DNA of 64,000 nt from Klebsiella quasipneumoniae subsp. quasipneumoniae (GCF_020525925.1 NZ_CP084876.1:1798001-1862000), one strand, 5' to 3'. Positions 46,990-56,564 are shown, counted from the stretch's first letter. The notes: a model not told the origin generated them from the letters alone. Numbers and translations are program-made.

Positions 46990-47879
46990 CTATAGTTCGA
47001 GGTTGAAAGAAAGTACTTTCGATATAAATACCATCTCATCCGTAAGCGAGGGGAATTTGCCGGTAAATCTTTCTTCAGACTCAGGGGTAAAACGATATAG
47101 CGAATAATTCTCCCCGGACGCGATGCTCTCCAGCTGAAGGTGAGAGGGGTTCCGCAGTGAAAAAGCTAACAGATAAAAGTTCGTCGTGTGATGAGCAAGT
47201 TCAGCGACTAATGCCGGGGCGCCTTTGCAAGGTCGATCTCTTATCTGCAGCAAATGACAAAAAGCTTGCCATCCGCGCTTTTTAATATGTTCCTGAGTCT
47301 CTTTACTGCCCGGAGGTAATACGCATAATCGGCTGGGGTGGTGGGATCGCGATGGGTGAAGATATCATTCAGGTTATATTTTTGTTTATATTTATTGTGG
47401 TGGGCGCAGGGTTCTTTGGACTGGCGATTTAATGAGCTATATTCGTTTTTGTCTAAAAAAGTCTGAAAATCGTCCCTCAGGCAATCGATGATCATCGCCG
47501 GGCAGGAAAAAATCCAGTCAAAAGGCAGAGAGGTTTTTTTCAGATTAAATTTTTTCAGTGTCCACGACGTTAAACAATGGCTTCCTAATGACACAATGTG
47601 CTTCACAGCCCATTGTCCTTGAGTTTCAATCCCTGATACAGGATGTGGCGGGATACATACATTCTCGAATGCCATTCTGGATGGTGTTAATCGCTTGAAC
47701 TCGTCACTGTTCATCAGCGATGCGTTAAGAAGTTGTGCTGATTCTGCAAGCGACTTGTCAGAAATTGCATGGTAATAATTTTTAAGACCGTCAGGATCTG
47801 CGGGGCGACCCAGTAATGTTTTATACGTAGACTTTATTAACAATATTTTGAGATATTTTTTCTGGATGTCATCTGCCAT
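46990..47879 (-). pseudogene. Frameshifted DUF1796 (papain-like peptidase superfamily) gene
   Basis: The first frame (212 residues from 47879) begins with a DUF4214/linker-like segment (YKTLLGRPADPDGLKNYY; SDEF). It continues with the DUF1796 signature (HIVSLGSHCLTSWTLKKFNLKKTSLPFDWIFS) and stops at 47241 after KLFVICCR. The neighbouring frame resumes at once with DRPCKGAPALVAELAHHTTNFYLLAFSL and runs to 46990. One base gained or lost near 47240-47260 therefore splits the gene. Base composition is clearly more AT-rich than the neighbours, indicating transfer. Unless the shift is programmed or a sequencing error, the gene is broken. Family function unknown. Confidence 0.8.
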
Positions 47880-48205
47880 TTTTTATCCGCTTGAAGCCAT
47901 AGTGTTGCTTTATTTAATTGCTGCTTAAATATATAGCCATATAAATTGCGCGGGATTATGGCAAGTTGATTTAAGATTGGCAATCCAGCAAAAAATAGCG
48001 ACTGCAGGGCACGGCGTCGTTGAATATCCTCGGCAGAATCTGGTGGCTATCGATGACTGGGCTGACGGCGGCAATCTCGCGAACGGGATCACCACGTAGT
48101 GGGAAACAATCCATTGTCACCGGCAATCGCTCATTTGTCCCAGGACAAAACGATCTCTCCCTGCTACTATCGTCCGGACACTTCATCCAGCCTGCCGGAG
48201 GCATC
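47880..48205. other. Junction region between the accessory patch and the DapA-like gene
   Basis: About 325 bp. AT-rich up to about 47990, then backbone composition. An 80-residue minus-strand frame (47971-48213) overlaps the next gene's start and may be a remnant of a divergent gene, but has no clear features. Confidence 0.45.
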
Positions 48206-49087
48206 ATGTTCACAGGGCTTTGCGCATTTCCGCTGACGCCGCTGCATCAGCAAACTATCGATGAAAAAGCGTTTATTCGTCTTCTTGCTCGTCTTACCGA
48301 TGCCGGCGTCGACTCCCTGGGCATCTTAGGCTCAACCGGCAGCTACGCCTATCTCAGTCGTGAACAGCGCAAGCGGGTGGTGCAGGTGGCGAAGGCGCAT
48401 GCCGGGTCGACCCCGATAATGATCGGCGTCGGCGCCATCGCCACCAGCGAGGTGCTCCGGCTGGTGGAGGATGCCCAGCAGGCCGGGGCGGATGCATTGC
48501 TCCTGCCGATGATGTCCTATCAGCCGCTCTTTGCGGAGGAGATCTACGCTTTTTACGAGGAGGTCTGCCGGCATGCCTCGGTGCCGGTTTGCCTGTATGA
48601 CAACCCCCGTACCACCCACGTGACGTTATCGGATGAGCTGCAGGGGCAGATTGCTGCCTTACCGGCCATCGCCTCGATAAAAATTCCCGGTCTGCCCGCG
48701 CCGCAGGCGAGCGAACGGGTGGCGGCTCTGCGTCGTCATCTGCCTGGCGGCGTGACGCTTGGCGTTAGCGGTGACGTTCGGGCGACAGCGGGCTTGCAGG
48801 CCGGCTGCGAGGTCTGGTACTCGGTCTGCGGCGGCCTCTTTCCTCGTATCTCTCTGGCGCTGGTGAAAGCCATCCGTCACGGCGATGCGGCACAGGTGGC
48901 GGCGCTGAATAAGCAACTTGCGCCCCTCTGGCGGTGCTTTGACCGCTACGGCGGCAGCCTGCGGGTGGTCGCCGCCGCTGCGGCCATTCTGGGATTGTGT
49001 GATCCTGACTCGCTTCCCCGCCCCTTGCTGCCGTTAGGGGAGGAGGCCTGTCGCGACGTGGCGGCGGCGCTGCACGGGCTGGCCTGA
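48206..49087 (+). CDS. Dihydrodipicolinate synthase/N-acetylneuraminate lyase family protein
   Basis: A 293-residue class I aldolase-type TIM barrel. GILGSTGSYAYLSREQRKRVV corresponds to the phosphate/carboxylate-binding GTTGE region, VCLYDNPRTTHV carries the family Tyr, and IASIKIPG carries the Schiff-base Lys near 158. GSTGS replaces the usual GTTGE, so it is not housekeeping DapA. CCGGAGG precedes the start at 48206. A 2-keto-acid aldolase or lyase role is likely; substrate unknown. Confidence 0.88.
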   Translation: MFTGLCAFPLTPLHQQTIDEKAFIRLLARLTDAGVDSLGILGSTGSYAYLSREQRKRVVQVAKAHAGSTPIMIGVGAIATSEVLRLVEDAQQAGADALLLPMMSYQPLFAEEIYAFYEEVCRHASVPVCLYDNPRTTHVTLSDELQGQIAALPAIASIKIPGLPAPQASERVAALRRHLPGGVTLGVSGDVRATAGLQAGCEVWYSVCGGLFPRISLALVKAIRHGDAAQVAALNKQLAPLWRCFDRYGGSLRVVAAAAAILGLCDPDSLPRPLLPLGEEACRDVAAALHGLA

Positions 49088-49185
49088 TTGTGTCGGGTCG
49101 ACGCAGGCGCAATGGGCGCTGCCGGGTGGCTTTCTGCCGGCATTTCGGCTACTGTAGGCCCGATTTTTACCATGCGAGCCTGTGA

Positions 49186-49854
49186 ATGAATACCGGACCT
49201 TTAAACGAAAACGAACTGGAATGGCTGGACGAGACGCTGGCGAAATACGCCACCGAAGGCGCTATTCTGGATGTCTCTGAACTGGATGGCCTGTTGACGG
49301 CGATCCTCTCGGCGCCCACCGCTATCGAACCCGCCCAGTGGCTGCTGGCTATCTGGGGTGGTGCCGATAATGTGCCACGCTGGGCCAACGACCGCGAGCG
49401 CGATCGCTTTGTCAATCTGACGCTGCAGCATATGAGCGATATCGCCGAACGGCTGGAGTCTTATCCCGATCAGTTCGAACCGCTGTTCGGCACCCGTGAA
49501 GCGGAAGGTCAGGAGCTGACCATCGTTGAAGAGTGGTGTTTTGGCTATCTGCGCGGCGTGGCGCTGAGCGACTGGTCGACGCTGCCTGCTGAACTTCAGC
49601 CTGAGCTGGAGGCGATTGCGCTCCACGGTAGCGAAGAACAGTTTTCCGCGCTGGATAATCTGACGGCGGATGAATTTATCGCCAGCATCGAGCGCATCAC
49701 CCCGGCGGCGCTGGCACTTTACCAGTACTGGATGGCGAATCCACAGCCGGAGGTGGTCCCGCAGCCGGTAAGAAATGAGACGAAAGTCGGACGTAACGAT
49801 CCCTGTCCGTGCGGCAGCGGTAAAAAGTATAAGCAGTGTTGCTTAGCGAAATGA
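49186..49854 (+). CDS. yecA: YecA, UPF0149 protein with SEC-C zinc motif
   Basis: A 222-residue protein with an N-terminal UPF0149 helical domain and a C-terminal SEC-C metal-binding motif ([18 protein letters not shown]). In E. coli YecA associates with ribosomes/SecA-type partners; the exact role is unsettled. It ends in a shared bidirectional terminator with tyrP. Confidence 0.95.
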   Translation: MNTGPLNENELEWLDETLAKYATEGAILDVSELDGLLTAILSAPTAIEPAQWLLAIWGGADNVPRWANDRERDRFVNLTLQHMSDIAERLESYPDQFEPLFGTREAEGQELTIVEEWCFGYLRGVALSDWSTLPAELQPELEAIALHGSEEQFSALDNLTADEFIASIERITPAALALYQYWMANPQPEVVPQPVRNETKVGRNDPCPCGSGKKYKQCCLAK

Positions 49855-49858
49855 AAAA

Positions 49859-49881
49859 GGGGCCAGCTGGCCCCTTTTTTT
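49859..49881. terminator. Bidirectional terminator between yecA and tyrP
   Basis: GGGGCC-AGCT-GGCCCC is a perfect palindrome with an A-run on the left and seven T residues on the right, serving both convergent genes; it overlaps the tyrP stop codon. Confidence 0.88.
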
Positions 49882-51091
49882 ATCCCACCGCCGGTAACAG
49901 CCCGGCGACGATGCAGAACTGGATCGCTACGATGCCGATCCCGCACAGCAGGACCAGCCACAGCGCCGGGGCGCCGCCGGCCACCCGCCAGGCGGCCTGC
50001 GGATGCAGTCGGCGGCTCTTCATGACCAGCATGGCCGGTAACATCAGGGCCAGCACGGCCAACGCCACCCCGGCGTAGCCCAGGGCCATGACGAAGCCGC
50101 GGGGATAGAACAGGGCGAACGCCAGCGGCGGCAGAAAGGTGATCATCCCGCTCTGCAGACGCCCGCTGACGCTGTTTTTGCGCTGAAACATATCGGCCAG
50201 ATAATCAAACAGCCCGAGCGAGACGCCGAGGAAGGAGGTCGCCAGCGCAAGGTCGGCGAACAGGTGTACGGCCAGCTCCACGTGCGGCGACGCTACCACT
50301 TCGCGGATCGCCTCCAGCAGACCGTTCAGACCGGCATGTTGCGCCAGCAGGGCGGTAAAGGCCGGAGCGTCGATACTGCCTAGCGTCGCCAGCTGCCAGA
50401 AAATATAAGCCACCAGCGGAATAAAACTGCCGATAATAAACACCCGGCGCAGCTTACGGATATCGCCCCCCAGATAGCTGACGACGCTCGGCACGCTGCC
50501 GTGAAAGCCAAAAGAGGTAAAGATCACCGGAATGGCCGACAGTGCCAGGCCTTGCTCAACCGGCAGCGTGAGCAGGTTCACCTGATGAATGTGCGGCATC
50601 AGCAGAGCCAGCATAATCACCAGGAAGACGATTTTGGCGCTAAACAGGAAGCGATTGAACAGGTCGACCAGCGCGGTGCCAATGCACACCACCGCCCCGC
50701 CGAGCAGGGTGAAGATCAGTACGCCGGCAGCCGGCGGCAGCTGCCAGTCCAGCCACTGGTTGAGGCTGGAAGCGAGTAATTCGCCGGCGCCACTGATGTA
50801 GGCCGCCGTGAGGGCGTACAGCAGAAACAGCATGCAGAACCCGGTGATCCATTGTCCATAACGGCCCAGATAGCGCGCCGCCAGGGAACCGAGCCCCATA
50901 TCGGCAGGGACATGCTGGTAGACTTCCAGCAGCAAAAGGGCGGTATAGCACATCAATGCCCACAGGGTGAAAAGTAAACCCAGCGTGACGGTAAAGCCGA
51001 CGCCTGCGGCGGCCAATGGCATCGCCAACATACCTGCACCGATTGTGGTGCCGGCTACGATTAAAATACTGCCCAGAGTGCGGTTCTTCAC
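49880..51091 (-). CDS. tyrP: Tyrosine-specific permease TyrP
   Basis: A 403-residue HAAAP-family H+/tyrosine symporter with 11 membrane segments. N-terminal [23 protein letters not shown] and [20 protein letters not shown] are family hallmarks. Two TyrR boxes lie in the upstream region, as known for tyrP. Confidence 0.95.
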   Translation of the reverse strand: MKNRTLGSILIVAGTTIGAGMLAMPLAAAGVGFTVTLGLLFTLWALMCYTALLLLEVYQHVPADMGLGSLAARYLGRYGQWITGFCMLFLLYALTAAYISGAGELLASSLNQWLDWQLPPAAGVLIFTLLGGAVVCIGTALVDLFNRFLFSAKIVFLVIMLALLMPHIHQVNLLTLPVEQGLALSAIPVIFTSFGFHGSVPSVVSYLGGDIRKLRRVFIIGSFIPLVAYIFWQLATLGSIDAPAFTALLAQHAGLNGLLEAIREVVASPHVELAVHLFADLALATSFLGVSLGLFDYLADMFQRKNSVSGRLQSGMITFLPPLAFALFYPRGFVMALGYAGVALAVLALMLPAMLVMKSRRLHPQAAWRVAGGAPALWLVLLCGIGIVAIQFCIVAGLLPAVG

Positions 51092-51159
51092 GCTTTTCGC
51101 TATCCCTACAGCAAATCACAATAATTTATGCCGCGCAGAGTAGGGGATATTGCGTCTTT

Positions 51160-51177
51160 CGTCAAATCAGGGTTACA
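51160..51177. promoter_or_regulatory. Weak TyrR box of tyrP
   Basis: CGTCAA-N6-GTTACA matches TGTAAA-N6-TTTACA at 9 of 12 positions, centred 23 bp from the strong box, like the strong-weak pair of E. coli tyrP. Confidence 0.6.
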
Positions 51178-51182
51178 AGCTC

Positions 51183-51200
51183 TGTAATTAAAACTTTACA
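51183..51200. promoter_or_regulatory. Strong TyrR box of tyrP
   Basis: TGTAAT-N6-TTTACA matches the TyrR consensus at 11 of 12 positions, about 100 bp before tyrP and 84 bp before yecH. Confidence 0.82.
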
Positions 51201-51283
51201 AGGTCCAAAGGATGAAAGCCTGCGCTGGCGCAAGGCGCGGGCCGTCGGTCTGGCCTAAGCTGGCGTTTTTTTCCGGAGGGGTT

Positions 51284-51523
51284 ATGTCTTCTATTCATGG
51301 TCATGAAGTGCTGCAGATGATGCTGGCGTCGAAGGAGTGCTGGACGGTGGCTTCGCTGGAGGCGGCCATTCACCGTCGCTTTGGCGCAGAGGCGCTCTTT
51401 CACACCTGTTCGGCGGAAAATCTGAGCGCTGCGGAGCTGGTGGCGTTTTTAGAGCAGAAAGGCAAATTTATTGCCAGAGAGGCAGGATTTACCACCGCAG
51501 AAAACAAGATTTGTCAGCATTGA
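51284..51523 (+). CDS. yecH: YecH, small metal-motif protein
   Basis: A 79-residue protein matching E. coli YecH (SIHGHEVLQMM; HTCSAENLSAAELVAFLEQKGKF; terminal KICQH). Spaced His/Cys residues suggest metal binding. CCGGAGGGG precedes the start at 51284. Function unknown; it shares the TyrR region with tyrP. Confidence 0.93.
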   Translation: MSSIHGHEVLQMMLASKECWTVASLEAAIHRRFGAEALFHTCSAENLSAAELVAFLEQKGKFIAREAGFTTAENKICQH

Positions 51524-51527
51524 AAAT

Positions 51528-51551
51528 GCCGCGACGGAAAAGCGTCGCGGC
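51528..51551 (-). terminator. Terminator of ftnA
   Basis: GCCGCGACG and CGTCGCGGC form a perfect 9-bp stem; on the minus strand it is followed by ATTTTC, 9 bp after the ftnA stop. Confidence 0.7.
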
Positions 51552-51559
51552 GCGGGCAA

Positions 51560-52057
51560 TTAATTCTGCGTATCGAGGGTGGCCAGCTCTTTGTCGATAA
51601 AGTACAGACCTTCACCGCTTTTCCCGGCGAGGGTCAGTTTATCAATTACCGATTTAAATAATTTCTCTTCTTCATGCTGTTCGGCGACATACCACTGCAG
51701 GAAATTAAAGGTCGGGTAATCCTGACTGGTCATAGCCGCGTGCGCCAGTTCATTAATTTTTTGCGTGATCAGCTGCTCGTGCTCATAGGTCTGGCGGAAC
51801 AGTTCATCCAGTGACGCATACTCGGCAAACGGGGAGGCGATAGCGTTGATGCGCGGCAGGCTGCCGGTGTCGGTCAGGTAGTCGAACAGGCGCTGCATAT
51901 GGGTCATCTCTTCCTGGGCATGGCGACGCAGGAAGGCCGCAGCCCCTTCAAAACTATGATAACTGCACCAGGCGCTCATCTGCTGATAAAGAAGAGAAGA
52001 ATAGAGTTCAAGATTCATCTGTTCATTCAGTTTGTCGATCATTTCCGTTTTCAGCAT
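51560..52057 (-). CDS. ftnA: Non-heme ferritin FtnA
   Basis: A 165-residue four-helix ferritin storing iron as a 24-mer. Ferroxidase ligands Glu17, Glu50 and His53 are all present ([25 protein letters not shown]). GAGCGCGACG and the start agree with E. coli FtnA. Confidence 0.97.
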   Translation of the reverse strand: MLKTEMIDKLNEQMNLELYSSLLYQQMSAWCSYHSFEGAAAFLRRHAQEEMTHMQRLFDYLTDTGSLPRINAIASPFAEYASLDELFRQTYEHEQLITQKINELAHAAMTSQDYPTFNFLQWYVAEQHEEEKLFKSVIDKLTLAGKSGEGLYFIDKELATLDTQN

Positions 52058-52467
52058 CGTCGCGCTCCTGGAATTAAAATATAGATGTTATCGGCTGCCA
52101 CTATAATTTGTTATTTAATTATTTGCAAAAAGTAAATTTAAAAAGATTTTATTTAAAATGCTAATGGGAATAACACGCATTGGCAGTTTAATAATAAATG
52201 AGAATGGTTTTAATTTATTATTAGTTTTTTGCGGAGGCGAAATGACTGCCTTTGCGGATTGCGAGGCGGGGAGCGCCAGGCGGAGTCGTCCTGATGAGGG
52301 GGCGACACCCTAACCTGAGCGGCAGAGGCGGCGAAAGTGTGAAGCGCTGCGTAATTTTTAAAACAACTTTTCATAAAATTTGAAAGTTTGTTTTCCAGGT
52401 AGTAGAGTGCAGTCAACGCCAATGACATTCTGCGGGCAGGCCCGCACAGCATTCAGGAGAGTAAACC
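52058..52467. other. ftnA-isomerase intergenic region
   Basis: About 410 bp without a gene. AT-rich next to ftnA (52070-52220), then GC-rich, then AT-rich again around the operator-like repeat at 52360-52394. An 80-residue minus-strand frame here has no support. Confidence 0.5.
52360..52394. promoter_or_regulatory. Inverted repeat AAAACAACTTTTCA-N7-TGAAAGTTTGTTTT
   Basis: Arms of 14 bases match at 12 positions around a 7-base AT centre, ending 73 bp before the isomerase start. It has the form of a repressor operator and would overlap the promoter; no regulator gene is adjacent. Confidence 0.6.
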
Positions 52468-53106
52468 ATGAAGATTGCACTGATGATGGAGAACAGCCAG
52501 GCGAACAAAAACGCCATCATCCTCAAGGAGCTTAACGCGGTTGCCGACGAAAAAGGATTTCCGGTCTATAACGTCGGTATGAGCGATGAGAACGATCATC
52601 ATCTGACCTATATTCACCTCGGGATCATGGCCAGCATCCTGCTGAATTCGAAGGCGGTCGACTTCGTGGTCACCGGATGCGGTACCGGCCAGGGAGCGCT
52701 GATGTCGCTGAACATCCATCCTGGCGTGGTCTGCGGCTACTGTATCGACCCGGCGGATGCGTTCCTGTTTGCCCAGATCAACAACGGTAACGCGCTGTCG
52801 CTGCCGTTTGCCAAAGGTTTCGGCTGGGGCGCCGAGCTGAACGTGCGGTTTATCTTTGAAAAAGCCTTTACCGGTCGTAACGGCGAAGGCTATCCGCCGG
52901 AGCGCAAAGAACCGCAGGTGCGTAATGCCGGGATCCTCAACCAGGTCAAAGCGGCGGTAGTCAAAGAAAATTATCTCGATACCCTGCGCGCCATCGATCC
53001 GGAACTGGTGAAAACCGCGGTCTCTGGCCCTCGCTTCCAGCAGTGCTTCTTCGAAAACTGCCAGGATAAAGCGATCGAAGCGTTTGTCCGCCAGATCGTC
53101 GGGTAA
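52468..53106 (+). CDS. RpiB/LacA/LacB-family sugar-phosphate isomerase
   Basis: A 212-residue member of the RpiB/LacAB isomerase superfamily: MKIALMMENSQANKNAIILKEL at the N-terminus, YNVGM..DENDHHLTYIHLGIMASILL, and FVVTGCGTGQGALMSLN with the catalytic-site Cys/Gly loop typical of RpiB. It is about 60 residues longer than E. coli RpiB, with a C-terminal extension. CAGGAGAG precedes the start. Substrate unknown; pentose- or tetrose-phosphate isomerisation is the family reaction. Single gene with an operator-like repeat upstream. Confidence 0.85.
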   Translation: MKIALMMENSQANKNAIILKELNAVADEKGFPVYNVGMSDENDHHLTYIHLGIMASILLNSKAVDFVVTGCGTGQGALMSLNIHPGVVCGYCIDPADAFLFAQINNGNALSLPFAKGFGWGAELNVRFIFEKAFTGRNGEGYPPERKEPQVRNAGILNQVKAAVVKENYLDTLRAIDPELVKTAVSGPRFQQCFFENCQDKAIEAFVRQIVG

Positions 53107-53143
53107 TCGTTATCAGGGCCAGCGCCGCTGGCCCTTCCAACCT

Positions 53144-54565
53144 CTACGATTTCTTCGCCGACACGCTGCTGCCTGCCGTTTTGGCCAGATGCAGGCTGTC
53201 GATCATCCCCACCAGACAAATCACCGCGATAAACACAAACGCCAGGCGAAAGCTGATCCCCGGTACGGCGGAAAGGTGCAGCCAGTCGCCGACCTGTTCA
53301 CCCAGGCGAATGCCGATTGCCCCAAGGGTGATCCCCAGCCCCACCGCCAGCTGCGACGCGGTACTGAACAGGGTATTGGCATCGCTCATCTGCGCGGCGG
53401 GGACATCGGCAAAGGCCAGCGTGCTCACGCCCGTGAACTGGACTGAGCGAAACACCCCGCCGAGATAAAGGATCAGCATGATCGCCCAGACCGGGGTTTG
53501 CGGCGTGAGCAGCGCGCAGGCCAGCAGCGAACAGACGTTCAGCGCGCCGTTGATCAACAGCAGGCGACGAAAGCCCAGCCAGCGGATCAGCGGCGTGGTG
53601 GCGGGTTTAATCGTTAAATTGCCGACAAATACCGCCAGTACCAACAGACCAGAGTGAAAGGGATCCATGCCGAACCCCACCTGAAACAGCAGCGGCAGGA
53701 GAAAGGGGACCGCGCTGATGGAGGCCCGGAACAGCGAGCCGCCGTACATCGTCACGCGGAACGTCGGCACCTGCAACGCCGTCAGACGAACCATAGGCGC
53801 TGTCGCCCGACGGAAGTGGCGGATAGCATACGCCAGACAGCCGAAGCCAAGCGCGGCGAGGGCCAGCGTCGGCCAGATCTGCGGCTGACGATCGCCGAGC
53901 CGTTCCATCGCCGTGACCAGGCTGACCATCGCCACCGCGGTCGTGATAAACCCTGTCATATCAAAGGCGCGCCGCTCTGCTTCGCGGATATCAGGAATGA
54001 TGCGCAACGACAGGATAATCGCCGCGACGCCCAGCGGGACATTGATAAAGAAGATCCAGTGCCAGCTGGCGTAGCGGGTAATAAAGCCTCCCAAAGGCGG
54101 GCCGATAATAGGGGCCACCAGCGCCGGCCAGGTGAGGGTGGCGATGGCCTTTATCAGCAGGTGTTTCGGCGTGGTGCGCAGTACCGCCAGACGACCGACG
54201 GGGACCATCAGCGCGCCGCCGATCCCCTGCAGGATACGCATGGCGACAAAGATATGCATCTCGCTGGAGAGGCCGCAAAAGATCGAGGCAAGGGTAAAAA
54301 TGGCCAGGGCGAGGGTGAAGATAGCCCGGGCGCCAAAGCGATCGGCGATCCAGCCGCTGGCGGGGATCAGCACCGCGAGGGTAATCAGATAGGCGCTGAT
54401 GCCGATATTCAGCTCGACGGCGGTAACGCCAAAATCTCTCGCCATGTCGGGCAGGGCGGTAGCGATCACCGTCCCGTCGAGAAACTCCATAAAAAAGGCG
54501 CCAGCCACCAGCAGCGCCGGGGCTGAAAAAGCACGTTCGTTCCCGGAAGAGATCGCGGTATTCAT
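53144..54565 (-). CDS. MFS multidrug exporter, DHA2/EmrB type
   Basis: A 473-residue, 14-segment drug:H+ antiporter. Motif C-type and DHA2 signatures include FFMEFLDGTVIATALPDMARDFG (near 25-47), GWIADRFGARAIF (motif A), RILQGIGGALMVPVGR, and IIGPPLGGFI. The start at 54565 (MNTAISSGN) avoids an unlikely 28-residue Cys/Arg-rich extension. A strong hairpin with a T-run lies between it and its upstream region and may attenuate transcription. Confidence 0.9.
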   Translation of the reverse strand: MNTAISSGNERAFSAPALLVAGAFFMEFLDGTVIATALPDMARDFGVTAVELNIGISAYLITLAVLIPASGWIADRFGARAIFTLALAIFTLASIFCGLSSEMHIFVAMRILQGIGGALMVPVGRLAVLRTTPKHLLIKAIATLTWPALVAPIIGPPLGGFITRYASWHWIFFINVPLGVAAIILSLRIIPDIREAERRAFDMTGFITTAVAMVSLVTAMERLGDRQPQIWPTLALAALGFGCLAYAIRHFRRATAPMVRLTALQVPTFRVTMYGGSLFRASISAVPFLLPLLFQVGFGMDPFHSGLLVLAVFVGNLTIKPATTPLIRWLGFRRLLLINGALNVCSLLACALLTPQTPVWAIMLILYLGGVFRSVQFTGVSTLAFADVPAAQMSDANTLFSTASQLAVGLGITLGAIGIRLGEQVGDWLHLSAVPGISFRLAFVFIAVICLVGMIDSLHLAKTAGSSVSAKKS

Positions 54566-54633
54566 GTTGTCGCTGCCATCAAGGGGATCCTCGGCAAAGC
54601 GGCAGCAAAGGTGCCGCCAGCCACTCGGGTGGC

Positions 54634-54660
54634 GAAAAAAACCTGCCACGGCAGGTTTTA
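54634..54660 (-). terminator. Terminator-like hairpin upstream of the MFS gene
   Basis: ACCTGC and GCAGGT arms with a 4-base loop. On the minus strand it is followed by eight T residues, and on the plus strand by TTTTATTA. It lies between divergent genes where no gene end needs terminating. Confidence 0.65.
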
Positions 54661-54712
54661 TTATCGTTAACGATTTAGGGTACTATTACGCTCCTGAAAA
54701 AAGGAGTAATTA

Positions 54713-54964
54713 ATGTCTCAACATCTTACCGAACACGACGAGCTGGTTTCCGATGTGGTTGCCTGCCAGCTGGTTATCAAGCAGATCCTCGACGTGATTG
54801 ACGTCATCGCGCCGGTGGAAGTGCGTGAAAAAATGACCAGCCAGCTGAAAGCCATCGACTTCGCCAGCCACCCGGCCTCTGCCGATCCGGTGACGCTTCG
54901 CGCGGTGCAAAAAGCGATTGCCCTGATTGAGCTGAAGTTTACCCCGCAGGAAGAAACGCATTAA
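54713..54964 (+). CDS. yecJ: YecJ, DUF2766 small protein
   Basis: An 83-residue helical protein almost identical to E. coli YecJ ([46 protein letters not shown]). AAAAAAGGAG precedes the start. Function unknown. Confidence 0.93.
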   Translation: MSQHLTEHDELVSDVVACQLVIKQILDVIDVIAPVEVREKMTSQLKAIDFASHPASADPVTLRAVQKAIALIELKFTPQEETH

Positions 54965-54969
54965 TAACC

Positions 54970-54998
54970 GGCCCCGCGGGTGACCGACGGGGCCTTTT
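54970..54998 (+). terminator. Terminator of yecJ
   Basis: GGCCCCG and CGGGGCC arms followed by TTTTCC, 6 bp after yecJ; it also lies next to the convergent GPH symporter end. Confidence 0.75.
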
Positions 54999-55001
54999 CC
55001 T

Positions 55002-56564
55002 TTAATGGGAAACCACGGTCTGCGTTGGCGCAGCCTCAGCGGTTTTAAACAATTTGCTGTTGCCCCAGCACTCTTCGTAGCGATGGCCAACCAGATCCTC
55101 AACGATTGCCCGCACCTCCGGCGCAATATCACTGATTTTACCGCCCGCTTTAATCCGCGCGACTTCCTGCAGGACCACCAGATGGGCTTTACGGTCCAGT
55201 TTCATCTGCTTACTGAAGACGATGGCGGCCAGGGCTAAGGCGACGACACCGACGCAGAATACCACCGCGATGGCGGTCACGGCGCTTTCCGGTTGGCTGT
55301 GCGCTTTTGACTGGAAACCGTAAAAGCTCAGGATGGCCCCCATCGAAAACACCACAATCGAGCGCAGAATTTTCCCTGAAAAGGTCATGGCGCCGGCATA
55401 GATGCCTTCCCGGCGGCGTCCGGTGTAGATCTCGTCGACATCGGCGAGGAAGGTGTAAACGGTCCAGGGAATATAGTAAACCCCGCCGGTCCCCAGGCCG
55501 AACAGCACGGTAATACCGAACATCAGCACGGTCGCCAGGCCTGACGGCAGATGGAAGAACCACAGCGAGGTATACAGCAGGACTGCGAAAATCACGATCC
55601 CCAGCGCGAGGATATAGGGTTTGCTGAAGCCCTTTTTCACACACAGGCCGATAAACAGCGCGGTGGAGATCAGCTGCAGAATCGAGTTCAGGCTGTTCAG
55701 CCCGGCCACCATTGCCGGATCGTGCTGCAGAACGAATATCACGAAATAGGTGAAGATGGAGGCAAACAGCCATTCCGCGCCAAACCCGCACAGGTACATA
55801 CCGAGATGTTTGCGGAACACGCGCAGATAAAAGGTGGAACGCATGTCTTTCGCCAGCGACAGCAGGGTGCTCAGCAGCCCCTTTTTCGCGCTGGTATCCA
55901 CGGCTTCCGCACGCTCGCGCTCCCAGCTGCACAGCCACAGACAGGTAATCGCGACGATCAGGATCGCGCCGTAGGTCAGGCCGGTGAGGAAGAAAGGGGT
56001 GGCGGAATCTTTGCCGTACAGCAGAATGAACTGTCCGGGAATAAATGCGGCGAGGAAGTTGGCCAGCTTGCCGAAGATGGCTTTATAGCCGGTGAGCTTT
56101 GAGCGTAGCGAGAAATCATCGGTCATCTCTGTCGCCAGCGTTTCATAGGGCACCATGATGGAGGTGTAGATGATCTCAAACACCACGTAGGTGCACAGGT
56201 AGTACCAGAAACTCAGGCCCTCTACCCACAGCAGCGGGTAGAACAGCATCAGCGGAATGCCGATCAGCAAAAAGAAGCGCCGACGGCCAAAGCGCTTGCC
56301 TAACCGCGTTTTGCCAAAGTTATCCGTCAGATAGCCCATCAGCGGGTTGCTGATGGCGTCGATGATGCTGGCGACGGAGAAGATAAATGAGGCCTCGATC
56401 AGCGTCAGGCCGCAAAAGGTCGTATAAAAATAGAGTAGCCATGCCCCGCTTATCGCCAGTGCGCCACTCCCTAACAGATTACCGCCGCCGTAGGCTAACT
56501 GATGGCGTAACAAGATCGGTCTTCCCTGCAGCCCTTCAGAGGCTGAAGCCGTGTATCGAGCCAT
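55002..56564 (-). CDS. MFS sugar symporter, GPH family
   Basis: A 520-residue transporter of the glycoside-pentoside-hexuronide:cation group with 12 segments. Family motifs are LAYGGGNLLGSGALAISGAWLLYFYTTF, AISNPLMGYLTDNFGKTRLGKRFGRRRFFLLIGIPL and MVPYETLATEMTDD. The start at 56564 is the first Met followed by the family N-terminus. It stands alone, so the sugar cannot be inferred from neighbours; uronate oligomers or beta-glycosides are possible. Confidence 0.87.
   Translation of the reverse strand: MARYTASASEGLQGRPILLRHQLAYGGGNLLGSGALAISGAWLLYFYTTFCGLTLIEASFIFSVASIIDAISNPLMGYLTDNFGKTRLGKRFGRRRFFLLIGIPLMLFYPLLWVEGLSFWYYLCTYVVFEIIYTSIMVPYETLATEMTDDFSLRSKLTGYKAIFGKLANFLAAFIPGQFILLYGKDSATPFFLTGLTYGAILIVAITCLWLCSWERERAEAVDTSAKKGLLSTLLSLAKDMRSTFYLRVFRKHLGMYLCGFGAEWLFASIFTYFVIFVLQHDPAMVAGLNSLNSILQLISTALFIGLCVKKGFSKPYILALGIVIFAVLLYTSLWFFHLPSGLATVLMFGITVLFGLGTGGVYYIPWTVYTFLADVDEIYTGRRREGIYAGAMTFSGKILRSIVVFSMGAILSFYGFQSKAHSQPESAVTAIAVVFCVGVVALALAAIVFSKQMKLDRKAHLVVLQEVARIKAGGKISDIAPEVRAIVEDLVGHRYEECWGNSKLFKTAEAAPTQTVVSH

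Noticed and set aside
46743..47039. 98-residue minus-strand frame over the folded segment
   Set aside because: Arg/Ser/Leu-rich translation that follows the stems of the inverted repeats; better explained as non-coding.
52210..52452. 80-residue minus-strand frame in the ftnA-isomerase gap
   Set aside because: It crosses the operator-like dyad and promoter region and shows no domain or ribosome site.
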